A stretch of 64,000 nt of DNA, taken from Faecalicatena faecalis. GTDB lineage: Bacteria > Bacillota > Clostridia > Lachnospirales > Lachnospiraceae. Shown here piece by piece: positions 34,395-45,941 of this stretch (positions are counted from its first letter, which is position 1; every line of letters begins with the position of its first letter). Made by a program: the position numbers and the translations under genes. Location of the stretch: positions 1 through 64,000 of the forward strand of contig NZ_JABACJ020000004.1 of NCBI RefSeq assembly GCF_012524165.2. The letters are read 5' to 3'. The notes beneath the pieces are model-generated. The model made no database searches, was not told the DNA's origin, and saw only the letters and a list, made by a program, of their open reading frames with translations.

Positions 34395-35384
34395 ATGAAA
34401 AGTTTGAATGAAGATTTAAAAACAGGACAATTTAAGCAGATTTATCTTCTCTTTGGTGAAGAAAATTATTTGAAGAAGCAGTATAAGAACCGATTTATCA
34501 AAGCGATGCTTCCGGACGGGGATACAATGAACTATGCCTATTATGAAGGGAAAGGCGTAGATGTCCGGGAGGTCATCGATCTTGCGGAGACGCTGCCGTT
34601 TTTTGCAGAGCGGCGTCTGATCGTATTTGAGAATACCGGGTTCTTTAAAAGTGCCGGAGCAGATTTGGCTGATTATATCAAAGAAATGCCAGATACCACA
34701 TATTTTATTTTTATAGAGAATGAGGTGGATAAGCGCAGCAAGCTCTATAAGGCAGTAAAGGCAAAGGGACATATCGTGGAACTTCCATTTCAGGACGAAA
34801 CAACATTAAAGAAATGGATACTCGGTCAGGTACGCAAAGAGAATAAACAGATTTCAGAGTCTACAGTCACATACCTTTTAAATAAGGTGGGCACGGATAT
34901 GGAGAATATACAAAAGGAGCTGGAAAAGCTGTTCTGTTATACGCTGGAAAAGGACAGTATCATGCCGCAGGATGTCGATGCGGTCTGTGTTACCCAGATT
35001 TCCAATCATATCTTTGACATGGTCAATGCGGTAGCTGATAAGAGGCAGGAGAGGGCTCTGGATCTGTACTACGAGCTTTTAGCATTAAAAGAACCGCCTA
35101 TGCGTATTCTATACCTTATGACCAGGCAGTACAGAATCCTCCATCAAGTAAAGGATCTGATAAAAAAGGGCTACGGCAGGAAAGAGGTTGCATCCAAGGC
35201 AGGACTTCATCCATTTGCAGCCGGGAAGTATATGGACCAGGCAAAGCAGTTCAAAAGCAGTGAACTTTTGGCAATTATGGAGGACAGCGCAGAGATAGAG
35301 GAGCGGGTGAAGACTGGGCGGTTGACAGATACACTTGCAGTCGAGCTTTTTATCGTAAAATATTCATCCAAATCTGAGCGTTAA
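34395..35384 (+). CDS. holA: DNA polymerase III delta subunit
   Basis: A 329-residue clamp-loader wrench that opens the sliding clamp in the DnaX complex. The N-terminal IYLLFGEENYLKKQYKN near residue 15, the LAETLPFFAERRLIVFEN block near 61 and the middle LNKVGTDMENIQKELEKL near 164 are the usual HolA signatures. The C-terminal collar domain contains RILYLMTRQYRILHQVK. Its position between a comEC region and lepA/hemW is typical of Clostridia. No strong ribosome site is present before the ATG. Confidence 0.92.
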   Translation: MKSLNEDLKTGQFKQIYLLFGEENYLKKQYKNRFIKAMLPDGDTMNYAYYEGKGVDVREVIDLAETLPFFAERRLIVFENTGFFKSAGADLADYIKEMPDTTYFIFIENEVDKRSKLYKAVKAKGHIVELPFQDETTLKKWILGQVRKENKQISESTVTYLLNKVGTDMENIQKELEKLFCYTLEKDSIMPQDVDAVCVTQISNHIFDMVNAVADKRQERALDLYYELLALKEPPMRILYLMTRQYRILHQVKDLIKKGYGRKEVASKAGLHPFAAGKYMDQAKQFKSSELLAIMEDSAEIEERVKTGRLTDTLAVELFIVKYSSKSER

Positions 35385-35511
35385 ATACTCAAAGAGAATA
35401 CAGCAAAGGTACTTTTTTCCGCCTTTTTTCAAGAAAGAGTTGCCAAGCGGGGAATTGGCGTGATAGGATAACAATGTTCATTTAGATAGGAATATATTGG
35501 AGGAATGTAAA

Positions 35512-37326
35512 TTGTCAGGAATAGATCAGAGTAAAATACGAAATTTTTGTATCATTGCGCATATCGACCACGGCAAATCTACTCTGGCAGACCGTATCAT
35601 CGAGATGACCGGACTTCTCACGAGCAGAGAGATGCAGTCGCAGGTCCTGGATAATATGGAACTGGAGCGGGAACGTGGTATCACCATTAAGGCGCAGACG
35701 GTCCGCACTGTATACAAAGCAAAGAACGGGGAGGAGTATATCTTCAACCTGATTGATACACCAGGACACGTGGATTTTAACTATGAGGTATCCAGAAGTC
35801 TTGCAGCATGTGATGGAGCTATTCTGGTCGTAGATGCGGCACAAGGCGTGGAGGCACAGACGCTGGCGAATGTTTATCTGGCATTGGATCATGACCTGGA
35901 TGTCATGCCGGTCATCAACAAAATAGATCTGCCGAGTGCAGAACCAGAGAGAGTAAAAGAAGAGATTGAGGATGTGATCGGAGTCGATGCAGAGGATGCA
36001 CCATTGATTTCCGCGAAGACAGGCCTGAATGTCGAGGAGGTCCTGGAGCAGATTGTGGAAAAGATACCGGCTCCCGGCGGGGATGCCTCCGCACCGCTGC
36101 AGGCTTTGATTTTCGATTCTGTCTATGATTCTTATAAAGGTGTCATCGTTTTCTGCCGGATCAAGGAGGGGACAGTGAAAAAGGGAACCCCTATCCGTAT
36201 GATGGCGACGAAAGCGACGGCTGATGTCGTAGAAGTCGGATATTTTGGGGCCGGACAGTTCATCCCATGCGAGGAGTTAAGTGCTGGTATGGTAGGTTAT
36301 ATCACCGCCAGCCTAAAAAATGTAAAAGATACCCGTGTGGGTGATACTGTGACGAATGCGGAGAATCCATGTGCAGAACCCCTTCCTGGGTATAAGAAGG
36401 TTAATCCGATGGTCTACTGCGGTATGTATCCGGCGGATGGCGCGAAATATCCTGACCTGCGGGACGCATTGGAAAAGCTGCAGCTCAATGACGCTGCGCT
36501 CCAGTTCGAGGCAGAGACCTCTGTTGCATTAGGTTTTGGATTCCGGTGCGGTTTTCTGGGACTTCTTCATCTGGAAATCATTCAGGAGCGTCTGGAAAGA
36601 GAATATAATTTGGATCTGGTAACTACGGCGCCCAGTGTTATCTATAAGGTACACAAAACGAACGGAGATGTAATTGAGCTGACGAACCCGACGAATCTGC
36701 CTGACCCTGCAGAAATTGAATACATGGAAGAACCGGTTGTAAAAGCGGAGATCATGGTGACCTCCGAGTTTATCGGAGCGATCATGGATCTGTGCCAGGA
36801 GCGCCGTGGAGAATATCAGGGAATGGAATATATAGAAGCAACACGTGCTGTGCTGCATTATCATCTGCCATTGAATGAGATTATTTATGATTTCTTTGAT
36901 GCATTGAAATCACGTTCCAGAGGATATGCCTCCTTTGATTATGAGATGCTGGGATATGTGCGTTCTGATCTTGTGAAACTGGACATCCTGATCAATAAAG
37001 AGGAGGTCGATGCACTTTCCTTTATCGTCCACAGTGGTACGGCATATGAGCGTGGAAGAAAGATGTGTGAAAAGCTGAAAGAAGAGATTCCGCGTCAGCT
37101 CTTTGAAATTCCGATTCAGGCGGCTGTCGGAAGTAAGATCATAGCGCGTGAGACTGTGAAAGCGATGCGAAAGGACGTGCTCGCAAAATGCTATGGCGGT
37201 GATATTTCCCGTAAGAGAAAGCTTCTGGAAAAGCAAAAGGAAGGAAAGAAGCGTATGCGCCAGGTCGGCAACGTAGAGATTCCACAGAAGGCCTTTATGA
37301 GCGTGCTGAAACTGGATGATAAGTAG
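35512..37326 (+). CDS. lepA: Elongation factor 4 (back-translocating GTPase)
   Basis: A 604-residue translational GTPase that acts on stalled ribosomes. The G domain starts [22 protein letters not shown], with DTPGHVDF and NKIDLPSA following. Domain V-like and LepA-specific C-terminal blocks end with [19 protein letters not shown] and [16 protein letters not shown]. The start is TTG at 35512 behind GGAGGA with 7 bases spacing; an in-frame TTG at 35497 would add five residues and cover the ribosome site. A weak TTGCCA/TAGGAT promoter lies at 35440-35469. Confidence 0.96.
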   Translation: MSGIDQSKIRNFCIIAHIDHGKSTLADRIIEMTGLLTSREMQSQVLDNMELERERGITIKAQTVRTVYKAKNGEEYIFNLIDTPGHVDFNYEVSRSLAACDGAILVVDAAQGVEAQTLANVYLALDHDLDVMPVINKIDLPSAEPERVKEEIEDVIGVDAEDAPLISAKTGLNVEEVLEQIVEKIPAPGGDASAPLQALIFDSVYDSYKGVIVFCRIKEGTVKKGTPIRMMATKATADVVEVGYFGAGQFIPCEELSAGMVGYITASLKNVKDTRVGDTVTNAENPCAEPLPGYKKVNPMVYCGMYPADGAKYPDLRDALEKLQLNDAALQFEAETSVALGFGFRCGFLGLLHLEIIQERLEREYNLDLVTTAPSVIYKVHKTNGDVIELTNPTNLPDPAEIEYMEEPVVKAEIMVTSEFIGAIMDLCQERRGEYQGMEYIEATRAVLHYHLPLNEIIYDFFDALKSRSRGYASFDYEMLGYVRSDLVKLDILINKEEVDALSFIVHSGTAYERGRKMCEKLKEEIPRQLFEIPIQAAVGSKIIARETVKAMRKDVLAKCYGGDISRKRKLLEKQKEGKKRMRQVGNVEIPQKAFMSVLKLDDK

Positions 37327-37333
37327 AAGTGAG

Positions 37334-38497
37334 ATGATGAAAGAAGAACTGGAATTATACCTGCATATCCCATTTTGCGTCAGGAAATGTGCATACTGTG
37401 ATTTCCTGTCAGCTCCGGCAGATCAAAGGACACGTCAGGAGTACGTGTATACAATCATAAAGGAGATACAGGGTTATAAAGAGGCTTTTTATGATCGATA
37501 TCAGATATCTACAATTTTTCTCGGCGGAGGGACTCCTTCTATATTAGAGGGAAATCAAATCGAGGCGATCCTTACTGCGCTGAGACAAAGCTTTGTGATT
37601 TCAGAACACGCTGAAATAACGATAGAAGTCAATCCCGGAACTGTTACCGGGAATAAGCTGCAGGCCTGGAAAAGGGCAGGAATCAATCGTTTGAGCATCG
37701 GCCTGCAGTCAGCAAATGACGAGGAATTGAGAATGCTCGGCAGGATTCACACCTGGAATCAGTTCCTTGAGACATATTATATGGCTCGAAAAGAGGGCTT
37801 TGATAATATAAATATTGATTTGATTTCAGCGATTCCGGGACAGACTGTGGCAAGTTGGACAGAGACACTTCGTAAAACAGCAGAGCTGAACCCGGAGCAT
37901 CTATCCGCATATAGCCTGATTTTAGAAGAAGGAACCCCTTTTTATGAGCGGTATGTAAGGGGAGTGGTATCCCAGCCGCAGCTTCCTGATGAAGATACGG
38001 AGAGGGAGATTTATGAACTGACTGCGAAACTGCTGGCTCAATATGGCTATCAAAGATATGAAATTTCTAATTATGCAAAAGCAGGTTATGCCTGCCGTCA
38101 TAATCTCGGATACTGGGAGCGAAAGAATTATCTCGGCATTGGACTAGGAGCCTCTTCTTTGCTTGGCAGAAAAAGGTTCCATAATACTGCGGATTACAGG
38201 ACCTATATAGAAAAGATAGAAAAAGGTGAAGATCTCAGAGAAGATATGGAAGAGCTGACCATAGCAAATGAGGCAGAAGAGTTCATGTTTCTTGGGTTAA
38301 GAGAGACAAGTGGTGTATCCTCTCAAAGGTTCAGGGAGATTTTTGGAAGGCCTGTCTTGGATGTCTATGGAAAACAGATAGAAAAGTTGTGCCGGGAGGG
38401 GCTGCTCGAGATCGAGGGAGACAGAATCCGATTAACAGAACATGGTATTGATGTGAGCAATGCTGTTTTTGTAGATTTTTTAGATCCAGATTTATAA
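37334..38497 (+). CDS. hemW: HemW-type radical SAM heme chaperone (HemN-like)
   Basis: A 387-residue radical SAM protein. The [4Fe-4S] cysteines are in CVRKCAYC near residue 18, with a fourth candidate absent, which is normal for HemW. FLGGGTPSIL near 62, EVNPGT near 98 and RLSIGLQS near 115 are family blocks, and a HemN C-terminal domain closes the chain. HemW inserts heme into respiratory proteins; the older annotation as coproporphyrinogen oxidase is usually wrong. Two ATGs (37334, 37337) serve as starts. It follows lepA by 7 bases, a standard order. Confidence 0.93.
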   Translation: MMKEELELYLHIPFCVRKCAYCDFLSAPADQRTRQEYVYTIIKEIQGYKEAFYDRYQISTIFLGGGTPSILEGNQIEAILTALRQSFVISEHAEITIEVNPGTVTGNKLQAWKRAGINRLSIGLQSANDEELRMLGRIHTWNQFLETYYMARKEGFDNINIDLISAIPGQTVASWTETLRKTAELNPEHLSAYSLILEEGTPFYERYVRGVVSQPQLPDEDTEREIYELTAKLLAQYGYQRYEISNYAKAGYACRHNLGYWERKNYLGIGLGASSLLGRKRFHNTADYRTYIEKIEKGEDLREDMEELTIANEAEEFMFLGLRETSGVSSQRFREIFGRPVLDVYGKQIEKLCREGLLEIEGDRIRLTEHGIDVSNAVFVDFLDPDL

Positions 38498-38512
38498 GAG
38501 AAATAGAAAAAT

Positions 38513-38560
38513 ATAAGGGGGAAGTCCGATGATAGAACGGGATTTCTCCCTTATGTTTTT
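38513..38560 (+). terminator. Terminator of the lepA-hemW unit
   Basis: ATAAGGGGGAAGTCC pairs with GGGATTTCTCCCTTAT across a loop near 38528-38538, and a T5 run follows. It lies just after hemW and faces the convergent chromate transporter genes. Confidence 0.8.
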
Positions 38561-38634
38561 TACAAAATGCCCTCATTGAGGAAGACGCGGAGCGGCCACT
38601 AAATATCCCCTGTGTCTGGGAACCCCAAAATGTG

Positions 38635-39189
38635 CTATAACTGAAAGAAGATTCCCGATGCAGCTCCGACTATGATCCAAATGATTGGATGGATTTTTTT
38701 CAGTGGTTTTATCTGCGTTAAGATAAATATAATAAGTCCTATGATAACGGCCGAATAGTGCAGGGTAATCGTCCCATTAGAGGTATCTGCAAAAGTAATC
38801 CCTACGATCTGCCAGACTGCGAACCCTATCAATGCTGCAATCATAGGCCGAATTCCATAGAAGGCGGACTTTACATATTTATTATCACTGAAATTAGCCA
38901 TGAATTTTGCAATTATAATTATAATGACAAGGGCAGGGCTGACCAGTGCAAAAGTAGCAGTCAAGGCTCCAGGGATACCTGCTGTATGGAACCCGGCAAA
39001 GGTTGCCATATTAATTCCAATCGGTCCAGGCGTACTCTCACTGATCGCGATCATATTTGCCAGTTCTTCTGTAGAAAACCAGGTATATTTTGTTGTCAAT
39101 TCCATGAGGAAAGGAACCGTGGCCATTCCGCCTCCGATGGAAAAAAGACCGATTTTAAAAAATTCTATAAATAAAGTCAGATAAATCAT
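38635..39189 (-). CDS. Chromate transporter family protein, second half-unit
   Basis: A 184-residue membrane protein of the short-chain CHR family. FKIGLFSIGGGMATVPFL near residue 10 and ESTPGPIGINMATFAG near 50 are the conserved motifs of a single CHR domain. Short members work as heteromeric pairs encoded by adjacent genes. The start at 39189 overlaps the stop of the upstream partner (ATGA). Function may be chromate or another anion efflux; the physiological substrate is unproven. Confidence 0.87.
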   Translation of the reverse strand: MIYLTLFIEFFKIGLFSIGGGMATVPFLMELTTKYTWFSTEELANMIAISESTPGPIGINMATFAGFHTAGIPGALTATFALVSPALVIIIIIAKFMANFSDNKYVKSAFYGIRPMIAALIGFAVWQIVGITFADTSNGTITLHYSAVIIGLIIFILTQIKPLKKIHPIIWIIVGAASGIFFQL

Positions 39190-39731
39190 TTTCTGTTCTT
39201 CTCCCTTCGGACATTTACAAAAATCCCGACCCCAGCGGCACATATCACTAAGATAATTGTAGGAATAGGTGAGAAAGTAGCCAGCAGAAATCCGGCAAGA
39301 AACAAAATAAGACCTAGCTTGTCCTTAATGCCAGCTCTAGCCAGCGTTATAACCGTTCCAAGCATCAAAGCACAGACAGCAACCCGAATTCCGGCTAAGG
39401 CATGAAGTACAGTTGGTTCTCCCATGAACTGATTTAAAATACTGGCAATTAGACAGATAATGATGACAGAGGGACTCACCATCCCCAGAGTCCCGCAGAC
39501 CGCACCGCCAATTCCTGCCTGTTGATACCCAATATAAGTAGAAGTATTCACCGCGATAATCCCCGGTGTACACTGTCCAATCGCATAAATATCCAAGACC
39601 TCCTCGTCCGTGACCCATTTCTTCTTAATAACGACCTCCCGTTTCAGCATAGGCAGCATAGCCATCCCACCCCCAAACGTAAGTCCTCCAATTCGAAAAA
39701 AAGTAGAATACAATTCCCAAAGCTTCTTCAT
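39186..39731 (-). CDS. Chromate transporter family protein, first half-unit
   Basis: A 181-residue partner of the preceding short CHR protein. It has FRIGGLTFGGGMAMLPML near residue 12 and GQCTPGIIAVNTSTYIGYQ near 52, followed by four or five hydrophobic helices. Together the pair makes the two-domain transporter. The divergent region shared with hrcA has TATAAT-like boxes on the minus strand near 39789-39799, but no convincing -35. Confidence 0.88.
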   Translation of the reverse strand: MKKLWELYSTFFRIGGLTFGGGMAMLPMLKREVVIKKKWVTDEEVLDIYAIGQCTPGIIAVNTSTYIGYQQAGIGGAVCGTLGMVSPSVIIICLIASILNQFMGEPTVLHALAGIRVAVCALMLGTVITLARAGIKDKLGLILFLAGFLLATFSPIPTIILVICAAGVGIFVNVRREKNRK

Positions 39732-39944
39732 AAAATCCTCCCGATTCTAGTTTGAAAAATTTTGATATCAATTTATCCTTATTATATTATAATGCATTTT
39801 TCAACACATTTATATAAAGATATATAAAGCAATAATCGACACACCTTTCCCAGTCATGCTCCTGACTTCTGCTAAGCGTTCGATCTATTCGCTTTACAAG
39901 TTCGCTTATTAAAAATTTAAAGTATAAAAAATATATAAAGAGTG

Positions 39945-39973
39945 TTGACAAAAGGATTTCCCAGTGCTATCTT
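39945..39973 (+). promoter_or_regulatory. Sigma-A promoter of the hrcA heat-shock operon
   Basis: TTGACA (39945-39950), a 17-base spacer and TATCTT (39968-39973) lie immediately upstream of the CIRCE operator. The rest of the 325-base hrcA/chromate gap (39732-39944) is AT-rich and shows no gene. Confidence 0.75.
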
Positions 39974-39988
39974 AATATACGTAAGGTG

Positions 39989-40015
39989 TTAGCACTCAAA
40001 ACTAAGGAGTGCTAA
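39989..40015 (+). promoter_or_regulatory. CIRCE operator (HrcA-binding site)
   Basis: TTAGCACTC (39989-39997), nine spacer bases and GAGTGCTAA (40007-40015) match the CIRCE consensus exactly. It overlaps the transcript start of hrcA-grpE-dnaK-dnaJ, so HrcA represses its own operon until heat stress occupies GroEL. Confidence 0.97.
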
Positions 40016-40056
40016 TAAGCAGAAAATAACTACTCTGCGAGGGAAAGGAGGAGCCT

Positions 40057-41106
40057 ATGGCAGGAATCACAGAACTGAGTGAGAGAAAGATGGTTATTCT
40101 TAAAGCTATCATTCAGAATTATCTGGAGACGGGAGAGCCGGTTGGTTCACGAACACTTTCCAAATACACGGACTTGAATTTAAGTTCAGCAACGATCCGT
40201 AATGAGATGGCAGACCTGGAGGATTTGGGTTACATTTTTCAGCCGCATACATCTGCCGGACGTATTCCTTCTGATAAAGGATATCGGCTCTACGTCGATA
40301 TGCTGATGGAAGAGAAGGAGCAGGAAATCATAGAACTCCGCAATACGATGCTTGAGAAGACGGACGAGGTCGACAAGGTTCTAAAGCAGGCAGCCAGAGT
40401 ACTGGCAGCGAATACGAACTACGCGACGATGATTTCCGCGCCGGTCAACAGCAGGAATCGGTTAAAGTTCATCCAGCTTTCCCAGGTAGATGAGGAACAG
40501 ATCGTAGCAGTGATCGTGATGAATGGTAACGTCATCAAGAATAAGATTATTGAAGTCAGTGAAGCCTTAAGTAATGAACATTTATTTAAATTGAATATGC
40601 TTCTCAACACGACATTGAATGGAATGTCAATCGAAGAGATCAACCTGGGGCTGATCGCAAAATTGAAAGAGCAGGCAGGCATTCACAGCCAGGTGATCAG
40701 TGATGTTCTGGATGCGGTGGCCGAGATCATACATGTGAATGATGACATGGAGATCTATACAAGCGGTACCACTAATATTTTTAAATATCCAGAGCTGAGT
40801 GATAAGGAAAGCGCTCAGGAGATCATCAGTGCATTCGAAGAGAAGCAGCAACTGGCGGAGCTCGTCACAGAGACACTTGCCAGTGAAGATAATCATGGAA
40901 TTCAGGTTTACATCGGAGACGAAGCACCAGTGAAGACCATGAAAGACTGCAGCGTTGTGACAGCAACCTACGAATTGGGCGAGGGCATGAAGGGTACGAT
41001 CGGTATCATAGGTCCCAAGCGTATGGATTACGAACATGTCATGAAGTCGCTGAAGACTCTGCAGAACGAGTTGGATGCAATTTATTACAAAGACCCAAAA
41101 GAATAG
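40057..41106 (+). CDS. hrcA: Heat-inducible transcription repressor HrcA
   Basis: A 349-residue repressor that binds CIRCE. The N-terminal winged helix reads LSERKMVILKAIIQNYLETGEPVGSRTLSK, and SSATIRNEMADLEDLGYIFQPHTSAGRIPSDKGYR contains the recognition elements. The inserted dimerisation and GAF-like domains make up the remainder, ending GPKRMDYEHVMKSLK. First gene of the operon, behind GAAAGGAGG and CIRCE. Confidence 0.97.
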   Translation: MAGITELSERKMVILKAIIQNYLETGEPVGSRTLSKYTDLNLSSATIRNEMADLEDLGYIFQPHTSAGRIPSDKGYRLYVDMLMEEKEQEIIELRNTMLEKTDEVDKVLKQAARVLAANTNYATMISAPVNSRNRLKFIQLSQVDEEQIVAVIVMNGNVIKNKIIEVSEALSNEHLFKLNMLLNTTLNGMSIEEINLGLIAKLKEQAGIHSQVISDVLDAVAEIIHVNDDMEIYTSGTTNIFKYPELSDKESAQEIISAFEEKQQLAELVTETLASEDNHGIQVYIGDEAPVKTMKDCSVVTATYELGEGMKGTIGIIGPKRMDYEHVMKSLKTLQNELDAIYYKDPKE

Positions 41107-41121
41107 GAAGGTGGATAGCTG

Positions 41122-41829
41122 GTGGAAGAGAATATGAGCAAAGAAGATATGGTAAAAGAAGCCGTAGAAGAGGCTAAGGCAAAGGCGGCGAAGGAAGCAG
41201 AAGAAGCGCTTAAGAACGCTGAGGATGCCAAGGAACAGACAGAAGATGCCGATGAAGCTAAGGAGACTTTAGAAGAATCTGCAGAGGAAGCAGAAGAAGA
41301 GACAACTGAGGATGCTGCGGAAGAGGTTGAGGCAGCAGAGGATGTAAAGTCGGGAAAAGAAAAAAAGCTGTTTGGCAGAAAGAATAAGAAAGACAAAAAG
41401 GACGAGAAGATTGAAGAGCTGACTGACCGGCTCACTCGTCAGATGGCAGAGTTTGATAACTTTCGCAAGCGTACAGAAAAGGAGAAATCCCAGATGTACG
41501 AGGTTGGAGCGAAAGATATCATAGAAAAGATTCTTCCGGTCGTTGATAATTTTGAACGCGGCCTGGCAGCTGTGCCAGAGGAAGATCAGTCCAATCCTTT
41601 CGCGGAAGGAATGGAGAAGATTTATAAACAGCTTATGACTACACTGGAAGAGATTGGCGTCAAGCCAATCGAGGCAGTTGGCAATGAGTTTAATCCGGAT
41701 TTCCATAATGCAGTGATGCATATCGAAGATGAAGCATTCGGAGAGAACATCGTAGCTGAGGAGTTCCAGAAGGGCTACACATACCGCGACAGTGTAGTAA
41801 GACATAGTATGGTAAAAGTTGCAAATTAA
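41122..41829 (+). CDS. grpE: Nucleotide exchange factor GrpE
   Basis: A 235-residue co-chaperone that releases ADP from DnaK. The first 85 residues are an unusually long Ala/Glu/Lys-rich low-complexity arm. The GrpE core follows (LTRQMAEFDNFRKRTEKEK, then ILPVVDNFERGL and FNPDFHNAVMH, ending EEFQKGYTYRDSVVRHSMVKVAN). The start is GTG 41122, 15 bases after hrcA, with ATG 41134 as an alternative. Confidence 0.95.
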   Translation: MEENMSKEDMVKEAVEEAKAKAAKEAEEALKNAEDAKEQTEDADEAKETLEESAEEAEEETTEDAAEEVEAAEDVKSGKEKKLFGRKNKKDKKDEKIEELTDRLTRQMAEFDNFRKRTEKEKSQMYEVGAKDIIEKILPVVDNFERGLAAVPEEDQSNPFAEGMEKIYKQLMTTLEEIGVKPIEAVGNEFNPDFHNAVMHIEDEAFGENIVAEEFQKGYTYRDSVVRHSMVKVAN

Positions 41830-41835
41830 TTTTAG

Positions 41836-43728
<1,893 letters not shown>

Positions 43729-43780
43729 GATGTCCGTCAGGATGTGCCAGTAAACATAAGCGGTGCATTCATAAAAAAGG

Positions 43781-43822
43781 ATTCTACGAGGCCGCGAAAA
43801 GCGGTTTCGTAGAATTTCTTTG
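43781..43822 (+). terminator. Hairpin between dnaK and dnaJ
   Basis: ATTCTACGA and CCGC pair with GCGG and CGTAGAAT around a GAAAA loop (43781-43815), followed by an interrupted T-stretch TTTCTTT. It could be a partial terminator or an mRNA processing/stability element that lowers dnaJ relative to dnaK. Confidence 0.65.
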
Positions 43823-43861
43823 TACCAAATCATAAGCAGACAGATGAAAGGGTAGAGTGTT

Positions 43862-45061
43862 ATGGCAGAGTCAAAAAGAGATTATTACGAGGTGCTTGGC
43901 GTAGGCAGGGATGCTGACGATGCAGCAATCAAAAAAGCATACCGTGCATTGGCGAAAAAGTACCATCCGGATATGAATCCGGGCGATGCCGAGGCTGAGA
44001 AGAAGTTCAAAGAGGCATCAGAAGCGTATGCAGTACTTAGCGACCCTGAAAAACGCCGCCAGTATGACCAGTTTGGACACGCAGCATTTGAAGGTGGGGC
44101 CGGTGGAGCAGGTGGCTTCGGCGGGTTTGACTTCAGCGGTGCTGATTTCAGTGATATATTTGGAGATATTTTCGGAGATTTATTCGGCGGAGGCGGAAGA
44201 AGAGGCGGCCGTGCGAATAATGGTCCGATGAAGGGCGCGAATATACGCAAGAGTATTAGAATTACATTCGAAGAGGCAGTCTTTGGATGCGAAAAAGAGA
44301 TGGAGGTCGTTTTAAAAGACCCATGTACCGCATGTAACGGAACAGGAGCAAAGCCGGGAACATCCCCGGAGACCTGTCCGAAGTGTGGTGGTAAAGGACA
44401 GGTGGTTTATACCTCACAGTCCTTCTTCGGAACCGTACAGAATGTTCAGACTTGTCCGAACTGCGGCGGCTCAGGAAAAGTTATCAAAGAGAAATGTCCA
44501 TCCTGCTCCGGTACAGGATATACTTCAAGCAAGAAGCGAATCCAGGTATCTATCCCGGCAGGTATCGACAATGGCCAGAGTGTAAGAATCCGCGAAAAGG
44601 GCGAGCCGGGAGTGAACGGCGGACCAAGAGGAGACTTACTGGTAGAAGTAAATGTATCCAGACATCCTATTTTTCAGAGACAGGATATGCATATCTTCTC
44701 AACTGTACCGATTACGTTTGCACAGGCGGCACTGGGCGGTGATGTGAGAATTCCGACTGTGGATGGAGATGTCATCTATACTGTGAAAGCAGGAACAAAG
44801 ACAGATACAAAAGTGCGCCTGAAAGGAAAAGGTGTGCCGTCCCTTAGAAATTCCCAGGTACGCGGGGACCACTATGTAACACTGGTGATCCAGACACCGG
44901 AGAAGTTAAGCCCGGAGGCAAAAGAAGCATTGCGTGAGTTCGACAGACTGGCTGGGAACTCATTGAATCAGGATGTAAGTGCAAACAGCGGCGGAGGGAA
45001 AGCCGGAAAAGGGAAGAAAAAAGGGTTCATGGATAAAATGAAAGAAGCCTTTGACGAGTAG
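43862..45061 (+). CDS. dnaJ: Chaperone DnaJ (Hsp40)
   Basis: A 399-residue type I Hsp40. The J domain holds the HPD motif in [10 protein letters not shown] near residue 33 and ends [14 protein letters not shown] Gly/Phe-rich linker follows, then four CxxCxGxG zinc-finger repeats ([32 protein letters not shown]). The C-terminal substrate domain and a Lys-rich tail complete it. It stimulates DnaK ATPase. A terminator follows, closing the operon. Confidence 0.97.
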   Translation: MAESKRDYYEVLGVGRDADDAAIKKAYRALAKKYHPDMNPGDAEAEKKFKEASEAYAVLSDPEKRRQYDQFGHAAFEGGAGGAGGFGGFDFSGADFSDIFGDIFGDLFGGGGRRGGRANNGPMKGANIRKSIRITFEEAVFGCEKEMEVVLKDPCTACNGTGAKPGTSPETCPKCGGKGQVVYTSQSFFGTVQNVQTCPNCGGSGKVIKEKCPSCSGTGYTSSKKRIQVSIPAGIDNGQSVRIREKGEPGVNGGPRGDLLVEVNVSRHPIFQRQDMHIFSTVPITFAQAALGGDVRIPTVDGDVIYTVKAGTKTDTKVRLKGKGVPSLRNSQVRGDHYVTLVIQTPEKLSPEAKEALREFDRLAGNSLNQDVSANSGGGKAGKGKKKGFMDKMKEAFDE

Positions 45062-45095
45062 ATGAGTTTAGAAAAATGAAGAATAGTTATGGAGG

Positions 45096-45125
45096 AAGGA
45101 ACGCTATGGATGAGCGTTCCTTTTT
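45096..45125 (+). terminator. Terminator of the heat-shock operon
   Basis: AAGGAACGCT (45096-45105) pairs with AGCGTTCCTT (45113-45122) around a 7-base loop and is followed by T5. Confidence 0.88.
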
Positions 45126-45262
45126 CTGTTTTTGGGGATGATTAAAAAAGAAACTTACGGAATAAGGTTATTTGTGAATGTTTTTTTGCTTAACAGTATA
45201 ATTTGATTCAGGTTTTTAGAAGTAAATTATTCTTTTTATTTGTCCTGTGCATGTGATATGAT

Positions 45263-45271
45263 TGGTATAAT
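45263..45271 (+). promoter_or_regulatory. Extended -10 promoter before the HAD gene
   Basis: TGGTATAAT is a TGN-extended perfect -10 box, 25 bases before the HAD phosphatase ATG. No good -35 stands 17 bases upstream, which is tolerable for extended -10 promoters. A second TATAAT lies at 45197-45202. The remainder of the 235-base gap has no gene. Confidence 0.5.
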
Positions 45272-45296
45272 AAAAAATATTGGATGGTAAAAAGCT

Positions 45297-45923
45297 ATGA
45301 TAAAATATGTTGTATTTGATGTAGATGGTACCTTGAACCAGACAGATCTCTATGCAGTAGAGGCATATCAGAAGGCATTAGAAAAGCGCGGAAGAAAAGT
45401 GACAAGAGAGGAAATAATTTCCTGTATTGGAATGAGTCCGATGTCTATTGTTGAACGGCTATTCGGAAGTCTGGAACAGGAAGAGTTGGAAGAATGGAGA
45501 ACAGATATTAGAGAATACGAATTTGCACTGATGAAAGAAAAGTCAGGGACCTTTGAAGGAATCAAAACGGTATTGGAAAAACTAAAAGAAGAAGGATTTA
45601 ATTTGGCAATCTGCTCGAATGCTTTTAAAGAGCACATTTGGATGGTCTTGAACGCTATAGGTGTCTGGGAATATTTCGATGAGTTTGGTTCTCTTGAAAT
45701 GGGGAATGATAAAAGCGAAATTCTGGGTAGTCTTATTCAGAAACTGAAACCAGACTGCATTTGTATGGTGGGAGACCGCATGTATGATATAAAAGCTGCG
45801 AGGAAAAATCAAATACCAGTTATAGGATGTGCTTATGGATATGCACCAGAGGAAATAAAAGAGGCGGACATTATTGTAAAAACACCACATGAGATTTTAA
45901 GTGCAGTTCATAAGCTGTTGTAA
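45297..45923 (+). CDS. HAD-superfamily phosphatase
   Basis: A 208-residue haloacid-dehalogenase hydrolase. Motif I is VVFDVDGTLNQTD with the nucleophilic Asp near residue 8, motif II is AICSNAF near 103 and motif III/IV is MVGDRMYDIKAARKNQIPVIG near 160. The alpha-helical cap resembles phosphoglycolate or beta-phosphoglucomutase-type enzymes. It lies 18 bases before the PRD regulator of the sugar-alcohol operon, so it may dephosphorylate a toxic sugar phosphate from that pathway (inference). Confidence 0.88.
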   Translation: MIKYVVFDVDGTLNQTDLYAVEAYQKALEKRGRKVTREEIISCIGMSPMSIVERLFGSLEQEELEEWRTDIREYEFALMKEKSGTFEGIKTVLEKLKEEGFNLAICSNAFKEHIWMVLNAIGVWEYFDEFGSLEMGNDKSEILGSLIQKLKPDCICMVGDRMYDIKAARKNQIPVIGCAYGYAPEEIKEADIIVKTPHEILSAVHKLL

Positions 45924-45941
45924 GATAAATGAGGTGAAGAG

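Noticed and set aside
43885..44250. A 121-codon minus-strand frame opposite dnaJ
   Set aside because: It is the antisense of the Gly/Phe-rich dnaJ linker, giving an artificial Pro/Ser-rich protein.
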